Positions 38,852-48,379 of a DNA stretch of 64,000 bases are shown piece after piece. Below the pieces are notes generated by a model that saw only the letters and a program-made list of their open reading frames with translations, had not been told where the DNA came from and did no database searches. Origin of the DNA: an uncultured Burkholderiales bacterium (lineage in GTDB: Bacteria > Pseudomonadota > Gammaproteobacteria > Burkholderiales > Burkholderiaceae_C); NCBI GenBank assembly GCA_903880855.1, contig CAIRQX010000122.1, forward strand, positions 42,785-106,784, read 5' to 3'. A program made the translations under genes and the position numbers. Position 1 is the first letter of the stretch. Every line of letters begins with the position of its first letter.

Positions 38852-40762
38852 TTGAATAATCAATGGTTCTCAAAAGTTGCTGTTTGGTTGGTGATCGCTT
38901 TAGTGCTATTTACCGTATTTAAACAATTTGAAACACGCCCTGGTGCGAGCTCTGGATATTTGGGTTACTCCGAATTCTTAGAAGAAGTTCGCGCCAAGCG
39001 CATCAAAACCGCCACCATCCAAGAAGGACAAGGCGGTACTGAGATTGTCGCCACAACAAACGACGAACGCAAAATCAAAACCACCGCCACTTATCTCGAC
39101 CGTGGCTTGGTGGGCGACCTCATCGCTAACGGTGTGAAGTTCGATGTCAAACCCCGCGAAGAAGGTTCATTGCTAATGACCTTGCTAGTGAGTTGGGGCC
39201 CCATGTTGCTGTTGATCGGTGTTTGGGTCTACTTCATGCGCCAAATGCAAGGCGGCGGCAAAGGCGGCGCCTTTAGCTTTGGTAAAAGCAAAGCCCGCAT
39301 GCTCGACGAAAACAACAACGTGGTGACCTTTGCCGATGTGGCAGGTTGCGACGAGGCCAAAGAAGAAGTCAAAGAAGTGGTTGATTTCTTAAAAGACCCC
39401 CAACGTTTCCAAAAGCTCGGCGGTCGTATTCCGCGTGGCCTTTTGCTGGTAGGCCCTCCTGGAACCGGTAAAACTTTGTTGGCCAAAGGCATTGCTGGCG
39501 AAGCCAAAGTTCCCTTCTTCAGCATTTCTGGTTCAGATTTTGTTGAAATGTTCGTCGGCGTGGGAGCAGCCCGTGTACGTGACATGTTTGAAAACGCCAA
39601 GAAGAATGCACCTTGCATCATCTTCATCGACGAGATCGATGCAGTGGGTCGCCAGCGTGGCGCGGGTTTAGGCGGCGGTAATGACGAGCGCGAACAAACC
39701 TTGAACCAAATGTTGGTCGAGATGGATGGTTTTGAGACCAACCTAGGCGTGATCGTGGTGGCTGCCACCAATCGCCCAGATATTTTGGATTCCGCTTTAT
39801 TGCGTCCTGGCCGTTTCGACCGCCAGGTCTATGTCACCTTGCCAGACATTCGCGGCCGTGAGCAAATTTTGAATGTGCATATGCGTAAAGTGCCGATCGG
39901 ACAAGACGTGGCTCCCGCCATCATCGCCCGCGGTACACCTGGAATGAGTGGTGCTGATTTGGCGAACTTGTGTAACGAAGCCGCCTTGATGGCCGCTCGC
40001 CGCAACGCCCGCGTGGTTGAAATGGTCGACTTCGAAAAGGCCAAAGACAAAATCTTGATGGGCCCTGAGCGCAAGAGCATGGTTATGCCGGAAGAGGAGC
40101 GTCGCAATACGGCGTATCACGAGTCGGGCCATGCATTGATCGGTAAATTACTGCCCAAGTGCGACCCCGTCCACAAAGTCACCATCATTCCGCGTGGCCG
40201 TGCTTTAGGCGTGACGATGAGCCTGCCTGAAAAAGACCGCTACAGCTATGACCGCGATTACATGCTCAACCAAATCAGCATGTTGTTTGGTGGTCGTATT
40301 GCTGAAGAAGTTTTCATGCATCAAATGACCACAGGCGCTAGCAACGACTTTGAGCGTGCCACAACCATCGCTCGCGATATGGTCACACGCTATGGCATGA
40401 CCGATGCCTTGGGACCTATGGTTTATGCGGAAAACGAAGGTGAAGTTTTCTTGGGACGCTCAGTTACCAAAACAACCACTATGAGCGAAGCGACTATGCA
40501 AAAGGTCGATATGGAAGTGCGTCGCATCATTGATATGCAATACGCCTTAGCGCGTAGCTTGATAGAAGAAAACGCCGACAAAATGCATACGATGGCTAAA
40601 GCCTTGTTGGAATGGGAAACCATCGACAAAGAGCAAATTGACGACATCATGGCTGGCAAAGAGCCGCGCCCACCGAAAGACTGGACTCCTAAAACGCCAT
40701 CTTCTGGACCTGACAGTGGTGGTGCACCTCCAGTGATTGAGCCTGCTCCCAACGCAGCCTAA
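38852..40762 (+). CDS. ftsH: ATP-dependent zinc metalloprotease FtsH
   Basis: FtsH (636 aa) is a hexameric inner-membrane AAA+ protease that degrades misfolded membrane proteins and regulators such as sigma-32 and LpxC. Two membrane helices (about 5-22 and 108-128) bracket a periplasmic domain. The AAA domain has Walker A GPPGTGKT near 201, Walker [12 protein letters not shown] near 255 and the SRH region. HESGHA near 423-428 holds the zinc ligands. A proline-rich tail ends the protein. The start is TTG 38852 ([11 protein letters not shown]), with GGAG upstream; a terminator follows. Confidence 0.96.
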   Translation: MNNQWFSKVAVWLVIALVLFTVFKQFETRPGASSGYLGYSEFLEEVRAKRIKTATIQEGQGGTEIVATTNDERKIKTTATYLDRGLVGDLIANGVKFDVKPREEGSLLMTLLVSWGPMLLLIGVWVYFMRQMQGGGKGGAFSFGKSKARMLDENNNVVTFADVAGCDEAKEEVKEVVDFLKDPQRFQKLGGRIPRGLLLVGPPGTGKTLLAKGIAGEAKVPFFSISGSDFVEMFVGVGAARVRDMFENAKKNAPCIIFIDEIDAVGRQRGAGLGGGNDEREQTLNQMLVEMDGFETNLGVIVVAATNRPDILDSALLRPGRFDRQVYVTLPDIRGREQILNVHMRKVPIGQDVAPAIIARGTPGMSGADLANLCNEAALMAARRNARVVEMVDFEKAKDKILMGPERKSMVMPEEERRNTAYHESGHALIGKLLPKCDPVHKVTIIPRGRALGVTMSLPEKDRYSYDRDYMLNQISMLFGGRIAEEVFMHQMTTGASNDFERATTIARDMVTRYGMTDALGPMVYAENEGEVFLGRSVTKTTTMSEATMQKVDMEVRRIIDMQYALARSLIEENADKMHTMAKALLEWETIDKEQIDDIMAGKEPRPPKDWTPKTPSSGPDSGGAPPVIEPAPNAA

Positions 40763-40786
40763 TGCGCTTTAGTAAAAAATACAAAT

Positions 40787-40810
40787 AAACGGGGCGTAGG
40801 CCCCGTTTTT
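40787..40810 (+). terminator. Terminator after ftsH
   Basis: AAACGGGGC-GTAG-GCCCCGTTT is a perfect 9-bp stem with a tetraloop, followed by T residues. It starts 24 bases after the ftsH stop. folP begins only 16 bases beyond it, so either read-through or a promoter inside ftsH must supply folP-glmM. Confidence 0.85.
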
Positions 40811-40826
40811 GTTGATGGACATACGC

Positions 40827-41669
40827 ATGTTTTGGAAAACCACACGTTTTGAGATAGACCTAGCCACCCCAAATGTGATGGGTATTGTCAACGTCACCCC
40901 AGACTCTTTTTCTGACGGTAGCCAACACGCCAATCTGACATCAGCTTTGAAGCATTGCGAGCTGTTACTTAAGCAGGGTGCTGATATCTTGGACATTGGC
41001 GGTGAATCAACAAGGCCTGGCGCACAAGAGGTTTCTTTAGAAGAAGAATTGCAAAGAATTTTGCCTGTGGTGAAAGAGGCGGTGCGGTTGAACGTTCCGA
41101 TATCTGTAGACACCTATAAACCGCAAGTGATGCAAGCCGTGCTGGACGCAGGCGTAGACATCATCAACGACATATGGGCATTGCGTCAAAAGGGTGCTTT
41201 GGATGTGATCGCTAAGCATGGTGGGTGTGGTGTGTGTTTGATGCACATGTATGCACAGCCACTGGATATGCAGGTTCATCCCATGGAAGGTTTAGTTGCT
41301 CCAAGGGTTGTGGCGTTTCTTCAAGAGCGCGTTCAGGCTTTGCTGGCACTTGGGGTTTCTAAAGAGCGTATTGCCCTAGACCCTGGTGTTGGTTTCGGTA
41401 AAACGGTCGCACAAAATTTCGAATTACTTTCACACCAAAAGCAACTGTCTTCCTTGGGGTATCCCTTGCTGGTGGGGTGGTCGCGTAAGTCATCTTTGGG
41501 TGCTGTAACGGGTTGCGAGGTGGGGCAACGCCTTGTACCTAGCGTTGCTGCTGCATTGCTAGCGGTGGAGCGTGGTGCGCAGATAGTGCGTGTGCACGAT
41601 GTGGAGGCGACTGTGCAGGCACTGGCTGTTTGGCGGCACGCTACAAAGCCTGACACTTTGCGACAATAA
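40827..41669 (+). CDS. folP: Dihydropteroate synthase
   Basis: FolP (280 aa) condenses p-aminobenzoate with 6-hydroxymethyl-dihydropterin pyrophosphate to give dihydropteroate, and is the target of sulfonamides. The TIM-barrel signatures [16 protein letters not shown] (near residue 18) and [14 protein letters not shown] (near 56) are present, as are DPGVGFGKT near 187 and GWSRKSSLG near 214. ATG 40827 ([12 protein letters not shown]) matches the usual N-terminus; ATG 40815 is an alternative but lies very close to the terminator. It is followed by glmM. Confidence 0.94.
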   Translation: MFWKTTRFEIDLATPNVMGIVNVTPDSFSDGSQHANLTSALKHCELLLKQGADILDIGGESTRPGAQEVSLEEELQRILPVVKEAVRLNVPISVDTYKPQVMQAVLDAGVDIINDIWALRQKGALDVIAKHGGCGVCLMHMYAQPLDMQVHPMEGLVAPRVVAFLQERVQALLALGVSKERIALDPGVGFGKTVAQNFELLSHQKQLSSLGYPLLVGWSRKSSLGAVTGCEVGQRLVPSVAAALLAVERGAQIVRVHDVEATVQALAVWRHATKPDTLRQ

Positions 41670-41706
41670 GAAAATTACTAAAACTACAAGAAAGTACAGA
41701 CAAACC

Positions 41707-43035
41707 ATGACACGCAAATATTTTGGTACGGACGGCATTCGCGGGAGGGTAGGTCAGTCTCCTATCACCGCTGATTTTGTTTTGCGTTTGGCGCATGCTG
41801 TTGGTCGCGTACTGAAAAGAACAGAAGACAAGCCCACCGTATTGATTGGTAAAGACACGCGCATTTCAGGCTATATGTTGGAGTCTGCGTTGGAGTCAGG
41901 ATTTAATTCTGCTGGTGTAAATGTTGTTTTGCTTGGACCCTTGCCAACCCCAGGTGTTGCCTACTTAACGCGTGCACAACGTGCCAGCTTAGGTGTTGTG
42001 ATCAGTGCTAGCCATAACCCCTTTGACGACAACGGCATCAAGTTCTTCAGTGCGCAGGGTTCCAAACTCAGCGACGCTTGGGAATTGGATGTCGAAGCCG
42101 TATTAGATGGAGCCCCCGTGTGGGCAGACTCCGCGAATTTAGGCAAAGCAAAACGGCTTGACGATGCTGCTGGCCGCTACATCGAGTTTTGTAAAAGCAC
42201 TTTCTCGAATGAACTCACACTCAAGGGTCTCAAGATCGTTGTGGATGCTGCGCATGGTGCGGCCTATCACATCGCGCCAAAAGTCTTTCATGAGTTGGGA
42301 GCTGAAGTCATCGCCATTGGCTGTGCGCCTGATGGTTTGAATATCAACCATGAAGTGGGCGCAACGCACCCCGATGCCTTGGTGAGAGCTGTGAAAGCCA
42401 ATCAAGCAGATTACGGAATCGCTTTGGATGGCGATGCCGATAGGTTGCAGTTAGTCGACGCCAGTGGTCGTCTTTTTAATGGTGACGAATTGTTGTACTT
42501 GATGGTCGATGACAGATTGCGTCAAGGAGAAAAAATCCAGGGCGTGGTGGGCACCCTGATGACAAATATGGCAGTGGAGCTCGCCTTACAAAAACGCGGT
42601 ATCGCATTTGTACGTAGCAAAGTAGGCGATCGCTATGTGCTGGAAGAACTTGAAAAACAACAATGGATTTTGGGTGGCGAAGGTTCGGGCCATTTGTTGG
42701 CCTTAGACAAACACACAACAGGGGACGGCTTGGTAAGTGCATTGCAAGTTTTGCAAACCTGTGTGCGCAGCGGCCGCACTATGGCCGAGTTGTTATCGGA
42801 CGTCACGCTCTTTCCGCAAACATTGATCAATGTACGTTTGCGTCCTGACCAGAAATGGCAAGACAACCCGCGTCTGGCTGAAGAGACAAAAAAAGTAGAA
42901 GCTGAGTTGGGGCAAACCGGACGTGTATTGATTCGGGCCAGTGGCACAGAGCCCTTGGTGCGTGTGATGGTGGAGGCGCGCGACCAACACCAAGCTGAAT
43001 CTGGTGCACGGCGAATTGCTGCAACTTTGCAATGA
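41707..43035 (+). CDS. glmM: Phosphoglucosamine mutase
   Basis: GlmM (442 aa) interconverts glucosamine 6-phosphate and glucosamine 1-phosphate, supplying UDP-GlcNAc for peptidoglycan and for the Lpx pathway in this window. [14 protein letters not shown] opens the protein. The phosphorylated serine lies in [14 protein letters not shown] near 97-110, the metal loop is DGDADRL near 241, and the sugar-binding GGEGSGHLL is near 323. The C-terminal [16 protein letters not shown] binds phosphate. ATG 41707 is used although the frame extends back into folP. The folP-glmM order is widespread. Confidence 0.97.
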   Translation: MTRKYFGTDGIRGRVGQSPITADFVLRLAHAVGRVLKRTEDKPTVLIGKDTRISGYMLESALESGFNSAGVNVVLLGPLPTPGVAYLTRAQRASLGVVISASHNPFDDNGIKFFSAQGSKLSDAWELDVEAVLDGAPVWADSANLGKAKRLDDAAGRYIEFCKSTFSNELTLKGLKIVVDAAHGAAYHIAPKVFHELGAEVIAIGCAPDGLNINHEVGATHPDALVRAVKANQADYGIALDGDADRLQLVDASGRLFNGDELLYLMVDDRLRQGEKIQGVVGTLMTNMAVELALQKRGIAFVRSKVGDRYVLEELEKQQWILGGEGSGHLLALDKHTTGDGLVSALQVLQTCVRSGRTMAELLSDVTLFPQTLINVRLRPDQKWQDNPRLAEETKKVEAELGQTGRVLIRASGTEPLVRVMVEARDQHQAESGARRIAATLQ

Positions 43036-43084
43036 ATAATTATAAAAAACTCGTTTTCATTAAATAATTATTCATAAATAATTA
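43035..43084 (+). repeat. Three AATAATTA repeats in an AT-rich spacer
   Basis: AATAATTA occurs at 43035, 43063 and 43077, spaced 28 and 14 bases apart, in an otherwise nearly pure A+T stretch between glmM and pstS. The last two copies can pair through AATTATT / AATAATT. The region lies just upstream of the Pho box and could act as bent DNA or an UP-like element. Confidence 0.4.
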
Positions 43085-43101
43085 ATGGGAAACCACTTTT
43101 A

Positions 43102-43119
43102 GTGTCATGCCTCTGTCAC
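43102..43119 (+). promoter_or_regulatory. Pho box upstream of pstS
   Basis: TGTCAT and TGTCAC are spaced exactly 11 bases apart (GTGTCATGCCTCTGTCAC), matching the tandem PhoB binding site. A -10-like TACAGT lies 10 bases after the box (43130-43135), the usual distance when PhoB replaces the -35 contact. The box is 48 bases before the pstS start codon and predicts phosphate-starvation control of the whole pst-pho cluster. Confidence 0.85.
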
Positions 43120-43166
43120 ACTGCCGCCATACAGTCTTTTCTGTTGTCAACCATTTAAGGACTGAT

Positions 43167-44198
43167 GTGAATACCAAACGCAACTTCGTGAAATCCCTCG
43201 CTATGACCGCGATTGCTTCTTTAGCAATCGGTTCTGCTTTTGCAGCAGACATCACAGGAGCTGGTGCTACTTTTCCTTTCCCAATTTACGCCAAGTGGGC
43301 TGAGGCTTACAAAGCTGCTACCGGCAATGGTTTGAATTACCAATCCATCGGCTCATCTGGCGGTATCCGCCAAATCAAAGCCAAAACAGTGACGTTTGGT
43401 GCTACTGATGCGCCTGTCTCTGGTGCAGACTTGGACAAAGACGGCATGGTGCAGTTCCCTGCCATCATTGGTGGAACAGTCCCTGTTTTGAACGTTGACG
43501 GTATCAAGCCTGGCGAATTGCGTATTACTGGCCCCGTGTTGGCTGAAATGTTCATTGGTTCCATCACCAAATGGAATGACGCCAAGATTGCTGCATTGAA
43601 CCCCGGCAAAAAATTACCGGATTTAGAAATAACCGTAGTGCACCGCGCCGATGGTTCTGGCACCACGTTCAACTTCACTGACTACTTGTCTGCTATCAGT
43701 AAAGAATTCAGCGAAAAAATTGGTAAAGGTGCAGCTGTTAAATGGCCTGCTCCCACGTCTGTCGGTGGTAAAGGCAACGAGGGTGTCGCTGCAAACGTCA
43801 ACCGCGTCAAAGGTGCTGTTGGTTATGTGGAATACGCCTACGTCAAAAAGAACAACATGACCTTCATGCAGATGCTCAACGCCGACGGCAAGTATGTGGC
43901 ACCAGATGACAAAACATTTGCTTCTGCTGCTGCGGGAGCTGACTGGTTCAGTGTTCCAGGAATGGGCATCTCTATGGTCAATGCCAAAGGTGCAGACAGC
44001 TGGCCCATCAGCACAGCATCATTCATCTTGATGTACAAAGAACCAGCTGATAAGGTTGCTTCTGCCGAAGCTTTGAAATTCTTTGACTGGTCATTCAAAA
44101 ATGGTAAAAAAATGGCCGAAGATCTTGACTACGTTTCACTTCCAGACAAGTTAACCGATCAAATTCGCAGCCGCGTTTTCTCGCAAATCCAAAAATAA
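43167..44198 (+). CDS. pstS: Phosphate ABC transporter substrate-binding protein
   Basis: PstS (343 aa) is the periplasmic phosphate-binding protein of the high-affinity Pst system. A signal peptide with Lys-Arg and a hydrophobic core ends at about IGSAFA-ADITG (residue 27). The mature start ITGAGATFPFPIYAKW and the phosphate-contacting segments SIGSSGGIRQI and VVHRADGSGTTFNF are typical. The start is GTG 43167, preceded by AAGGA; an upstream ATG in frame overlaps the Pho box. A strong hairpin after the gene would make PstS more abundant than PstCAB. Confidence 0.96.
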   Translation: MNTKRNFVKSLAMTAIASLAIGSAFAADITGAGATFPFPIYAKWAEAYKAATGNGLNYQSIGSSGGIRQIKAKTVTFGATDAPVSGADLDKDGMVQFPAIIGGTVPVLNVDGIKPGELRITGPVLAEMFIGSITKWNDAKIAALNPGKKLPDLEITVVHRADGSGTTFNFTDYLSAISKEFSEKIGKGAAVKWPAPTSVGGKGNEGVAANVNRVKGAVGYVEYAYVKKNNMTFMQMLNADGKYVAPDDKTFASAAAGADWFSVPGMGISMVNAKGADSWPISTASFILMYKEPADKVASAEALKFFDWSFKNGKKMAEDLDYVSLPDKLTDQIRSRVFSQIQK

Positions 44199-44217
44199 TT
44201 TAGTTAGTTTGTTGAAG

Positions 44218-44252
44218 ATCCGTCGGTTCGTATGCGTGCCGACGGATTTTTT
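44218..44252 (+). terminator. Attenuating hairpin between pstS and pstC
   Basis: ATCCGTCGG pairs with CCGACGGAT (9 bp, 12-nt loop), followed by TTTTTT. It lies between the pstS stop and the pstC ribosome-binding site. It is probably a partial terminator or an RNA-stabilising stem that favours the binding protein over the permease. Confidence 0.75.
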
Positions 44253-44272
44253 CAGTTAGCGAGGAGATCGTC

Positions 44273-45262
44273 ATGAATTCGCTCAGTCCACATACAGAAG
44301 TTGCAAAGCTTGTCAGCGATGACATGGTGAAGATCGCAAACAAGCAGCGATTACAGGACTTTTTCTTTTTTTGGGTGACTCAGAGCTTTTCTTTATTAGT
44401 GCTACTGGCGTTACTTGGAATTATTATTTCCCTGTTCATTAACGCATGGCCCACATTTCATAAATTTGGGCTTCAGTTTATTTGGCGTGTTGAGTGGGAC
44501 ATTATCAAGAACGATTTCGGTGCGGCCATTGCTGTTGTAGGTACTGTCGCCAGCGCTGCTATCGCCATGGTGCTTGCAGTGCCTTTGGCTTTTGGAATTG
44601 CGGTGTTTCTAACGGAAACATGTCCAACGTGGTTACGTAGGCCTTTGGGTACATCTATCGAATTATTAGCAGCAGTTCCATCCATCATTTACGGCATGTT
44701 TGGTTTATTTGTATTTGCCCCTTTATTTGCTGACTTCATTCAAGTGCCTGTTAAGGCGTTGCTTGGTGGAATGCCATTGATAGGTTCCTTATTCGGTGGC
44801 GCAACCAACGGCATGGGCATTTTGGCCGCAGGCGTTGTCTTGGCATTTATGGTGTTGCCGTTTGTCGCTGCTGTGATGCGCGATGTATTTGAAATTACGC
44901 CAGCAATTCTTCGTGAATCAGCCTATGGTTTGGGGTGCACCACTTGGGAGGTTGTGAGAAAAGTAGTGTTGCCTTACACCCAAAAAGGTGTGATCGGCGG
45001 TGTCATGTTGGGGCTTGGTCGTGCTTTAGGTGAAACCATGGCGGTAACTTTTGTGATTGGTAATGCGAACCGTATGCCGACTTCCTTGTTCTCCCCGGGT
45101 ACTTCTATTGCATCGGTCTTAGCAAATGAATTTGGAGAGGCGGAGGGCTTGCATTTCTCTACTTTGTTCGCCCTTGGATTTTTACTTTTCGTCATCACTT
45201 TTGTCGTTTTAGCAACTGCAAAAGCAATGATTAACCGCGCTGAAAAAGCAAAAGGTTCTTGA
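44273..45262 (+). CDS. pstC: Phosphate ABC transporter permease PstC
   Basis: PstC (329 aa) is one of the two membrane subunits of the Pst importer. Six hydrophobic helices are visible, the first near residues 33-56. A cytoplasmic EAA-type loop for PstB contact lies near 205-225 ([20 protein letters not shown]), followed by [19 protein letters not shown]. It has a good GAGGAG ribosome-binding site. It is followed by pstA after 9 bases. Confidence 0.95.
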   Translation: MNSLSPHTEVAKLVSDDMVKIANKQRLQDFFFFWVTQSFSLLVLLALLGIIISLFINAWPTFHKFGLQFIWRVEWDIIKNDFGAAIAVVGTVASAAIAMVLAVPLAFGIAVFLTETCPTWLRRPLGTSIELLAAVPSIIYGMFGLFVFAPLFADFIQVPVKALLGGMPLIGSLFGGATNGMGILAAGVVLAFMVLPFVAAVMRDVFEITPAILRESAYGLGCTTWEVVRKVVLPYTQKGVIGGVMLGLGRALGETMAVTFVIGNANRMPTSLFSPGTSIASVLANEFGEAEGLHFSTLFALGFLLFVITFVVLATAKAMINRAEKAKGS

Positions 45263-45271
45263 AAGAGAATT

Positions 45272-46123
45272 ATGCAAATTGATAATAATTTATACAAAAA
45301 AAGACGTATCGCAAGCCGTATTGGTTTGGCTTTGTCCATGTCTGCCATGGCTGTGGGTCTGGCAGTTTTGATCTGGATTTTGTACATTCTTTTTTCAAAT
45401 GGATTTGCGGCTGTCGACCTCAATTTATTTACGCATGACACTCCAGCCCCTGGTACTGAGGGAGGTGGCCTGCGCAATGCCATTGTGGGCAGCTTGATGA
45501 TTGTTGCCCTAACCGTTTTGGTATCTACACCCGTTGGCGTGTTGGCTGGTATTTATCTCACCGAATTTGGTGATGAGAGTAAAACTGCAGAACTCACACG
45601 TTTTGTGACCGACATCATGTTGTCTGCGCCGTCTATTGTGTTGGGCTTATTCGTCTACGCCATCGCGGTATCAACTGTAGGCAACTTTTCGGGCTACGCC
45701 GGAAGCTTGGCATTGTCCTTAATCGCTATACCGGTCGTGATGCGGACAACCGAGAACATGTTGCGTTTGGTGCCTGGTAGCTTGCGCGAAGCGGCTTTTG
45801 CATTGGGCGCCCCTCGCTGGAAAGTATCGACTATGGTGACCTTGCGCGCTGCTAAGAGCGGCGTCATGACCGGTATTTTGTTAGCGATTGCGCGTATCAG
45901 TGGAGAGACAGCACCATTGCTTTTCACGGCTTTGAATAACCAATTCTTCAGCACGAATATGGGCGCACCCATGGCTAACTTGCCAGTGGTGATCTTCCAA
46001 TTTGCCATGAGCCCTTATGACAACTGGGTCCGATTGGCTTGGGCAGGAGCCTTGTTGATCACCATGACTGTCTTGCTTTTGAACATCTTGGCGCGGGTTG
46101 TTTTTAGAGAAAAAGTGCATTGA
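45272..46123 (+). CDS. pstA: Phosphate ABC transporter permease PstA
   Basis: PstA (283 aa) pairs with PstC to form the membrane channel. About six transmembrane segments are visible, beginning near residue 20. The ABC-contact loop is [20 protein letters not shown] (near 170), followed by [23 protein letters not shown]. It is slightly shorter at the N-terminus than E. coli PstA (296 aa). pstB starts 43 bases after its stop. Confidence 0.95.
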   Translation: MQIDNNLYKKRRIASRIGLALSMSAMAVGLAVLIWILYILFSNGFAAVDLNLFTHDTPAPGTEGGGLRNAIVGSLMIVALTVLVSTPVGVLAGIYLTEFGDESKTAELTRFVTDIMLSAPSIVLGLFVYAIAVSTVGNFSGYAGSLALSLIAIPVVMRTTENMLRLVPGSLREAAFALGAPRWKVSTMVTLRAAKSGVMTGILLAIARISGETAPLLFTALNNQFFSTNMGAPMANLPVVIFQFAMSPYDNWVRLAWAGALLITMTVLLLNILARVVFREKVH

Positions 46124-46166
46124 TGCACCCTGCGCATCTGCCCATTCACGAAATATCGGAATCACA

Positions 46167-46940
46167 ATGAACCAAATTACAGAACAAAAAAACGCCATAG
46201 AAGTAAAAAACCTCAATTTCTTTTACGGCAAATTTCAAGGACTCAAAAATGTGTCTATGAATATTGCTGAACGTAAAGTCACTGCTTTTATTGGCCCATC
46301 AGGCTGCGGTAAGTCCACATTACTAAGAACTCTCAATCGCATGTACAGCCTCTATCCTGGACAACGTGCTGAAGGTGAGATTAACTTGTATGGCCAAAAC
46401 ATCTTAGATAAGAGTCAAGACTTGAATCTTTTGAGAGCGCGTGTGGGTATGGTTTTCCAAAAGCCAACGCCGTTTCCTATGACCATATATGACAACATTG
46501 CATTTGGTGTGCGTTTGTATGAAACTCTAAGTGAGAGCGAAATGGACGAGCGGGTGGAGTGGGCTTTGTCAAAAGCAGCTTTGTGGACGGAAGTGAAAGA
46601 CAAGCTGGGTCAAAATGGTTTGTCACTCTCTGGTGGTCAACAGCAACGGCTCTGTATTGCGCGTAGTGTTGCTGTCAAGCCTTCTGTTCTTTTGCTGGAC
46701 GAGCCAACTTCTGCGCTAGACCCCATTTCTACAGGTAAAGTGGAAGAGCTTGTCAATGAATTAAAGTCGGACTATACGATTGCCATCGTGACCCATAACA
46801 TGCAGCAGGCTGCACGAGTCAGTGATTTCACTGCTTACATGTATTTGGGTGAGTTAGTTGAGTTTGGTCAAACTGAACAAATTTTCTTCAAACCTACCAA
46901 GACTGCAACAGAAGATTACATTACTGGCCGTTTCGGCTAA
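46167..46940 (+). CDS. pstB: Phosphate ABC transporter ATP-binding protein PstB
   Basis: PstB (257 aa) powers phosphate import. Walker [10 protein letters not shown] is near residue 41, the Q-loop [15 protein letters not shown] near 98, the ABC signature LSGGQQQR near 154, Walker [14 protein letters not shown] near 173 and the switch His in [14 protein letters not shown] near 208. ATG 46167 agrees with the family; an in-frame ATG inside pstA would add 23 unconserved residues. It is followed by phoU after 16 bases. Confidence 0.97.
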   Translation: MNQITEQKNAIEVKNLNFFYGKFQGLKNVSMNIAERKVTAFIGPSGCGKSTLLRTLNRMYSLYPGQRAEGEINLYGQNILDKSQDLNLLRARVGMVFQKPTPFPMTIYDNIAFGVRLYETLSESEMDERVEWALSKAALWTEVKDKLGQNGLSLSGGQQQRLCIARSVAVKPSVLLLDEPTSALDPISTGKVEELVNELKSDYTIAIVTHNMQQAARVSDFTAYMYLGELVEFGQTEQIFFKPTKTATEDYITGRFG

Positions 46941-46956
46941 AACGAGAGAGACCCAT

Positions 46957-47667
46957 ATGCCTGATAAACATTTATCCTCACAATTTGATGCCGAACTCAA
47001 TCAAATCTCTACCAATGTTATGGAGATTGGTGGTTTAGTTGAATCTCAAATTCGCCAAGCAATTTATTCACTTTCTAACTTTAGTGTTGAAGTGGCTGAC
47101 GATGTGCTGGTCACTGAAAACCGTGTAAACGCTCTAGAAGTTGAGATCGATCGCGAAATTGCCTCCGTGATCAGCCGACGCCAGCCTACTGCTCGCGACT
47201 TGCGTTTGCTAGTTGCTATGTCTAAAACCACCGCGAATTTAGAACGCGTCGGAGATGAGGCGGCCAAAATCGCCCGTATGGTCAAGTCCATCATCGACGG
47301 TGTCGCGCCACGTGCTTTGCCGTCTTCCGATTTGCGTGTGTGTGGTGAACTTGCTTCTGGTCTTCTGCGCAAAGCTCTCGATTCTTTTGCTCGACTAGAC
47401 GTTCAAACTGCTGTAGCTATCTTGCGTGAAGATGATTTGATCGACCAAGAGTTTGACGGCTTTGTACGCAAGCTCATCACTTACATGATGGAAGACCCAC
47501 GCACTATTTCTGCCAGCTTAGATTTGCTTTTTATCGCTAAGGCGATCGAGCGTATTGGCGACCATTCGAAGAACATCGCTGAATTCATTATCTATATTGT
47601 CAAAGGCGAAGATGTGCGCCACACCCCGTTGGCAGATATTGAAGCAGCAATGAATATTAATAATTAA
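46957..47667 (+). CDS. phoU: Phosphate signalling protein PhoU
   Basis: PhoU (236 aa) links the Pst transporter to the PhoR kinase and keeps the Pho regulon off when phosphate is plentiful. It is all-helical, made of two PhoU repeats (about 15-105 and 120-215). The metal-binding acidic motifs are visible as ERVGDEAAKIARM and ERIGDHSKNIAEF, one per repeat. ATG 46957 has GAGAGAG upstream. Only five bases separate it from phoB. Confidence 0.96.
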   Translation: MPDKHLSSQFDAELNQISTNVMEIGGLVESQIRQAIYSLSNFSVEVADDVLVTENRVNALEVEIDREIASVISRRQPTARDLRLLVAMSKTTANLERVGDEAAKIARMVKSIIDGVAPRALPSSDLRVCGELASGLLRKALDSFARLDVQTAVAILREDDLIDQEFDGFVRKLITYMMEDPRTISASLDLLFIAKAIERIGDHSKNIAEFIIYIVKGEDVRHTPLADIEAAMNINN

Positions 47668-47672
47668 TTGGC

Positions 47673-48371
47673 ATGAAGATTCCGCGCGTTCTGGTTGTTG
47701 AAGATGAAAAGGCTATTGCTGAACTGATTTCTGTCAATTTACGCCACCATGGAATGCTGGCTGTTTTGGCAGAAGATGGTGATGAGGCGCAAGCCGCCAT
47801 TGACGAAGTATTGCCTGACGTTATCTTGCTCGATTGGATGTTGCCTGGGCAAAGTGGGTTGGTATTAGCCAAACGTTGGCGTGCTGACCCACGCACAAAA
47901 CTCACTCCCATCCTTATGCTGACAGCAAGAGGAGACGAGCCAGACAAAATAGCTGGACTCGATGCCGGTGCTGATGACTACATCACCAAGCCTTTTTCGA
48001 CACAAGAACTTTTGGCGCGCATACGTGCTGTTTTGAGGCGTCGCGCGCCCGAACAAGCCAGCGATATCGTGCGAATTGGTGCTTTGCAATTAGACGGATC
48101 TACGCACCGTGTAAGTTATCAAGATACGCCCCTTCGTCTTGGTCCTACCGAGTTCAAGTTGCTTAACTACTTTATGCACCACGCAGAACGTGTGCATTCA
48201 CGCAGTCAATTGCTAGACCGCGTATGGGGTGACCATGTATTTATTGAAGAACGTACTGTTGACGTCCATGTAAAACGTCTACGGGAAGCGCTAGGTGCTG
48301 CAGGTGCTATGGTGGAGACAGTCCGTGGAGTTGGGTATAGACTCACGGCTTCAGTTACCCCCGATGCCTGA
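47673..48371 (+). CDS. phoB: Phosphate regulon response regulator PhoB
   Basis: PhoB (232 aa) is the OmpR-type activator that binds Pho boxes. The receiver domain has the acidic pair Glu10-Asp11, the phosphorylated Asp54 in VILLDWMLPG, and the conserved Thr and Lys in LMLTARG and YITKPF. The C-terminal winged helix (about 130-225) has the recognition helix in EERTVDVHVKRLREAL. It should act on the pstS Pho box in this window. phoR follows after 8 bases. Confidence 0.97.
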   Translation: MKIPRVLVVEDEKAIAELISVNLRHHGMLAVLAEDGDEAQAAIDEVLPDVILLDWMLPGQSGLVLAKRWRADPRTKLTPILMLTARGDEPDKIAGLDAGADDYITKPFSTQELLARIRAVLRRRAPEQASDIVRIGALQLDGSTHRVSYQDTPLRLGPTEFKLLNYFMHHAERVHSRSQLLDRVWGDHVFIEERTVDVHVKRLREALGAAGAMVETVRGVGYRLTASVTPDA

Positions 48372-48379
48372 GGTCCTTA

